Origin: Planctomycetota bacterium
Lineage (GTDB): Bacteria > Planctomycetota > Phycisphaerae > Tepidisphaerales > Tepidisphaeraceae
Assembly: GCA_029777755.1 (NCBI GenBank)
Contig: JAKORQ010000309.1
Span: 1-7,136 of the forward strand
Direction of reading: 5' to 3'
DNA length: 7,136 bases
The notes below the pieces were generated by a model. That model did no database searches and was not told the origin of the DNA. It worked only from the letters and a program-made list of their open reading frames with translations. Positions 6,023 through 7,136 of this stretch are shown here, one piece after another (position 1 is the stretch's first letter; every line of letters begins with the position of its first letter). The translations under genes and the position numbers were made by a program.

Positions 6023-6050
6023 TTGACGCTCTGCAATGCATGTGTACGCT
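6023..6050 (+). promoter_or_regulatory. Possible promoter for aroK
   Basis: TTGACG (6023-6028, five of six consensus bases) is followed after 16 bases by TACGCT (6045-6050, three of six). The predicted start near 6057 is two bases from the aroK ATG, so the message would be almost leaderless, in keeping with the absence of a Shine-Dalgarno sequence there. The -10 element is poor. Confidence 0.3.
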
Positions 6051-6058
6051 TGCGACAT

Positions 6059-6595
6059 ATGTCAGTGGTACTGTTGGGATATCGCGGCAGCGGCAAGACT
6101 ACCGTCGGCAAGATCGTCGCCAAGCGCCTGGGCGTAGGCCTGGTGGACACCGATTCGTTGATCGTGGAGGCGGCCGGTATGCCGATCCGCGAGATCTTCG
6201 CCGCCAAGGGTGAGGGATACTTCCGCGACCTGGAGCATGAGCAGCTCCAGCGGGCACTTGCTGAGGGGCATGCGGTCATATCCACCGGCGGCGGAATAGT
6301 CGTGCGCGAGGAGAACCGCCGGCTGCTGCGTGAATCAGGCCGATTTGCCGTCTATCTGCACGGCGATGTGCGGACATTGCACGAGAGGATCACCGGCGAT
6401 GCCAACTCTCACATCTCTCGGCCAAACCTCACCAACCTGGGCGGCGGACTGGAGGAGATCGAGTATCTGCTGAGTATCCGGGATCCGCTCTATCGCGAGG
6501 TGGCGCAACTGGTTGTGGAGACGGGCGGACGCCGCCCGGAAGAGATCGCGCAAGAGATTCTGCGGGGTTGTCGAGAGCGTGGCCTTGGAGGATAG
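6059..6595 (+). CDS. aroK: Shikimate kinase (AroK)
   Basis: Shikimate kinase phosphorylates shikimate at the 3-hydroxyl with ATP, the fifth step of chorismate and aromatic amino acid synthesis, in the cytoplasm. The 178-residue product carries the whole set of family motifs: Walker A GYRGSGKTT (7-15), DTD (30-32) with the shikimate-binding Asp, YFRDLEHE (54-61) with Arg56, STGGGIV (75-81), lid arginine Arg121 within SRPNLT, and RDPLYREVA (141-149). Length is normal for the family. The frame is open upstream to a GTG at 6014, but family members begin just before the Walker A, so ATG 6059 (MSVVLLGYRG) is preferred. Neither start has a recognisable ribosome binding site. The lid region after the RP pair (NLTNLGGGLEEIEYL) differs from the RPLL form of proteobacteria; I recall similar forms in planctomycetes but cannot verify it here. 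It precedes the prepilin peptidase gene by 68 bp on the same strand. Confidence 0.95.
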   Translation: MSVVLLGYRGSGKTTVGKIVAKRLGVGLVDTDSLIVEAAGMPIREIFAAKGEGYFRDLEHEQLQRALAEGHAVISTGGGIVVREENRRLLRESGRFAVYLHGDVRTLHERITGDANSHISRPNLTNLGGGLEEIEYLLSIRDPLYREVAQLVVETGGRRPEEIAQEILRGCRERGLGG

Positions 6596-6609
6596 TAGAG
6601 CAAGCTCAA

Positions 6610-6623
6610 CGGGCCGTTGCCCG
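6610..6623. repeat. Small GC hairpin between aroK and the prepilin peptidase gene
   Basis: CGGGC-CGTT-GCCCG forms a five-base-pair stem with a four-base loop. No T-run follows on the plus strand, so it is at best a weak pause site. It overlaps a weak promoter-like pair, TTGCCC (6617-6622) and CTTAAT (6640-6645), spaced 17 bases, which could serve the downstream gene. Confidence 0.25.
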
Positions 6624-6663
6624 CCGCTAGCAATATGCCCTTAATATCGGGTGGCCGCATTAC

Positions 6664-7136
6664 ATGTCGCACTGGCTGATCATTCCGTTCCTGTTCCTGC
6701 TGGGTTCCAGCATCGGCAGTTTCCTAAACGTGGTGGTGTGGCGTCTGCCCCGCGGTGGCGTCAAGAGCCTTTTCTGGCCGCCATCGGCGTGTCCCAAGTG
6801 CGGGCATAAGCTGGCGTCGTACGACAACATCCCAGTCCTTGGCTGGATAATGCTCGGGGGAAAATGCCGCTATTGTCGCGAGCCGATTTCTCCCCGCTAC
6901 CCGATCATCGAGGCGATCACCGGTCTGCTGTTTGTCTTCTACTACGTGGCGTTTTTTATCTTGCGCCTTGGCCCGAGCGTGATGACGTTCGATGCCTTCG
7001 GCGTGCCGGAGTATCTGACGCTCCAGGGCATCGAGCAGGATTGGGCCTTCTATGGGCTGGCGATGCTGCTGATCAGCATGATGTTGGCGGTAAGCCTCAT
7101 CGATGCTGAGCTCTACATCATCCCCATCGAGGCGCC
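6664..7136 (+). CDS. pilD: Type IV prepilin peptidase (A24 family), 3' end cut by window edge
   Basis: An inner-membrane aspartic protease that cleaves the leader of type IV pilins and type II secretion pseudopilins and usually also N-methylates the new N-terminus. The 157 residues present show the N-terminal A24 methylase-type domain: a hydrophobic first segment with GSSIGSFLNVVVWRLPRG (14-31), then two CxxC pairs, CPKC (43-46) and CRYC (68-71), which in this family bind zinc, flanked by YDNIPVLGWIMLGGKC and PISPRYPIIEAITG. Further membrane segments follow at about 84-101 and 129-147. The first catalytic aspartate is Asp147 in SLIDAELYIIP; the second (in the GxGD motif) lies beyond the window. 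A long loop (102-128) separates the early membrane segments. ATG 6664 starts right before the hydrophobic segment; the only purine-rich help is GGGTGG about nine bases upstream. Pilus or secretion genes may follow downstream. Confidence 0.93.
   Translation, partial: MSHWLIIPFLFLLGSSIGSFLNVVVWRLPRGGVKSLFWPPSACPKCGHKLASYDNIPVLGWIMLGGKCRYCREPISPRYPIIEAITGLLFVFYYVAFFILRLGPSVMTFDAFGVPEYLTLQGIEQDWAFYGLAMLLISMMLAVSLIDAELYIIPIEA

Noticed and set aside
1..7136. CRISPR array, insertion sequence or replication origin
   Set aside because: No regularly spaced repeats, transposase-like frames, terminal inverted repeats or clustered DnaA-box-like sites were found.

Overview
The window looks like a chromosomal segment from a GC-rich bacterium, most likely a planctomycete or close relative (possibly Phycisphaerae). 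This is inferred from the mix of genes: a Ski2-like helicase of a kind that is uncommon in other bacteria, a shikimate kinase whose lid continues as RPNLT, a short S30AE-like protein, and a prepilin peptidase with a long loop before its first catalytic Asp. No rRNA or marker gene is present to settle the lineage.

Layout. At 1-1585 on the minus strand, ribE (riboflavin synthase, vitamin B2) lies upstream of pdxA (vitamin B6 synthesis, 3' end cut by the window edge), probably as a cofactor operon. A small unrecognised gene (1631-1987, +) diverges from ribE and converges with a large Ski2-like helicase (2004-4385, -). Upstream of the helicase on the same strand is an OsmC-family gene (4471-5025, -). 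The 85 bp between them hold a hairpin ending 2 bases before the helicase start codon and a 13-base dyad. At 5091-5394 (+) lies the decayed, frameshifted 3' end of a RES-domain gene (RES proteins are usually NAD-degrading toxins), with no antitoxin gene beside it. It ends 32 bp from the 3' end of tRNA-Thr(CGU) (5427-5498, -). The tRNA leader carries two overlapping, mutually exclusive hairpins just below a good sigma-70-like promoter. Beyond are a small S30AE/HPF-like ribosome-binding protein (5593-5883, -), then divergently aroK (6059-6595, +) and a prepilin peptidase gene (6664-7136, +, cut by the window edge).

Most of the window is ordinary housekeeping DNA. I do not see a complete new system. 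The points most worth a second look are the RES remnant beside the tRNA, the tRNA leader structure, the control region ahead of the helicase, the helicase's own C-terminal half, and a CRP-like palindrome ahead of aroK.
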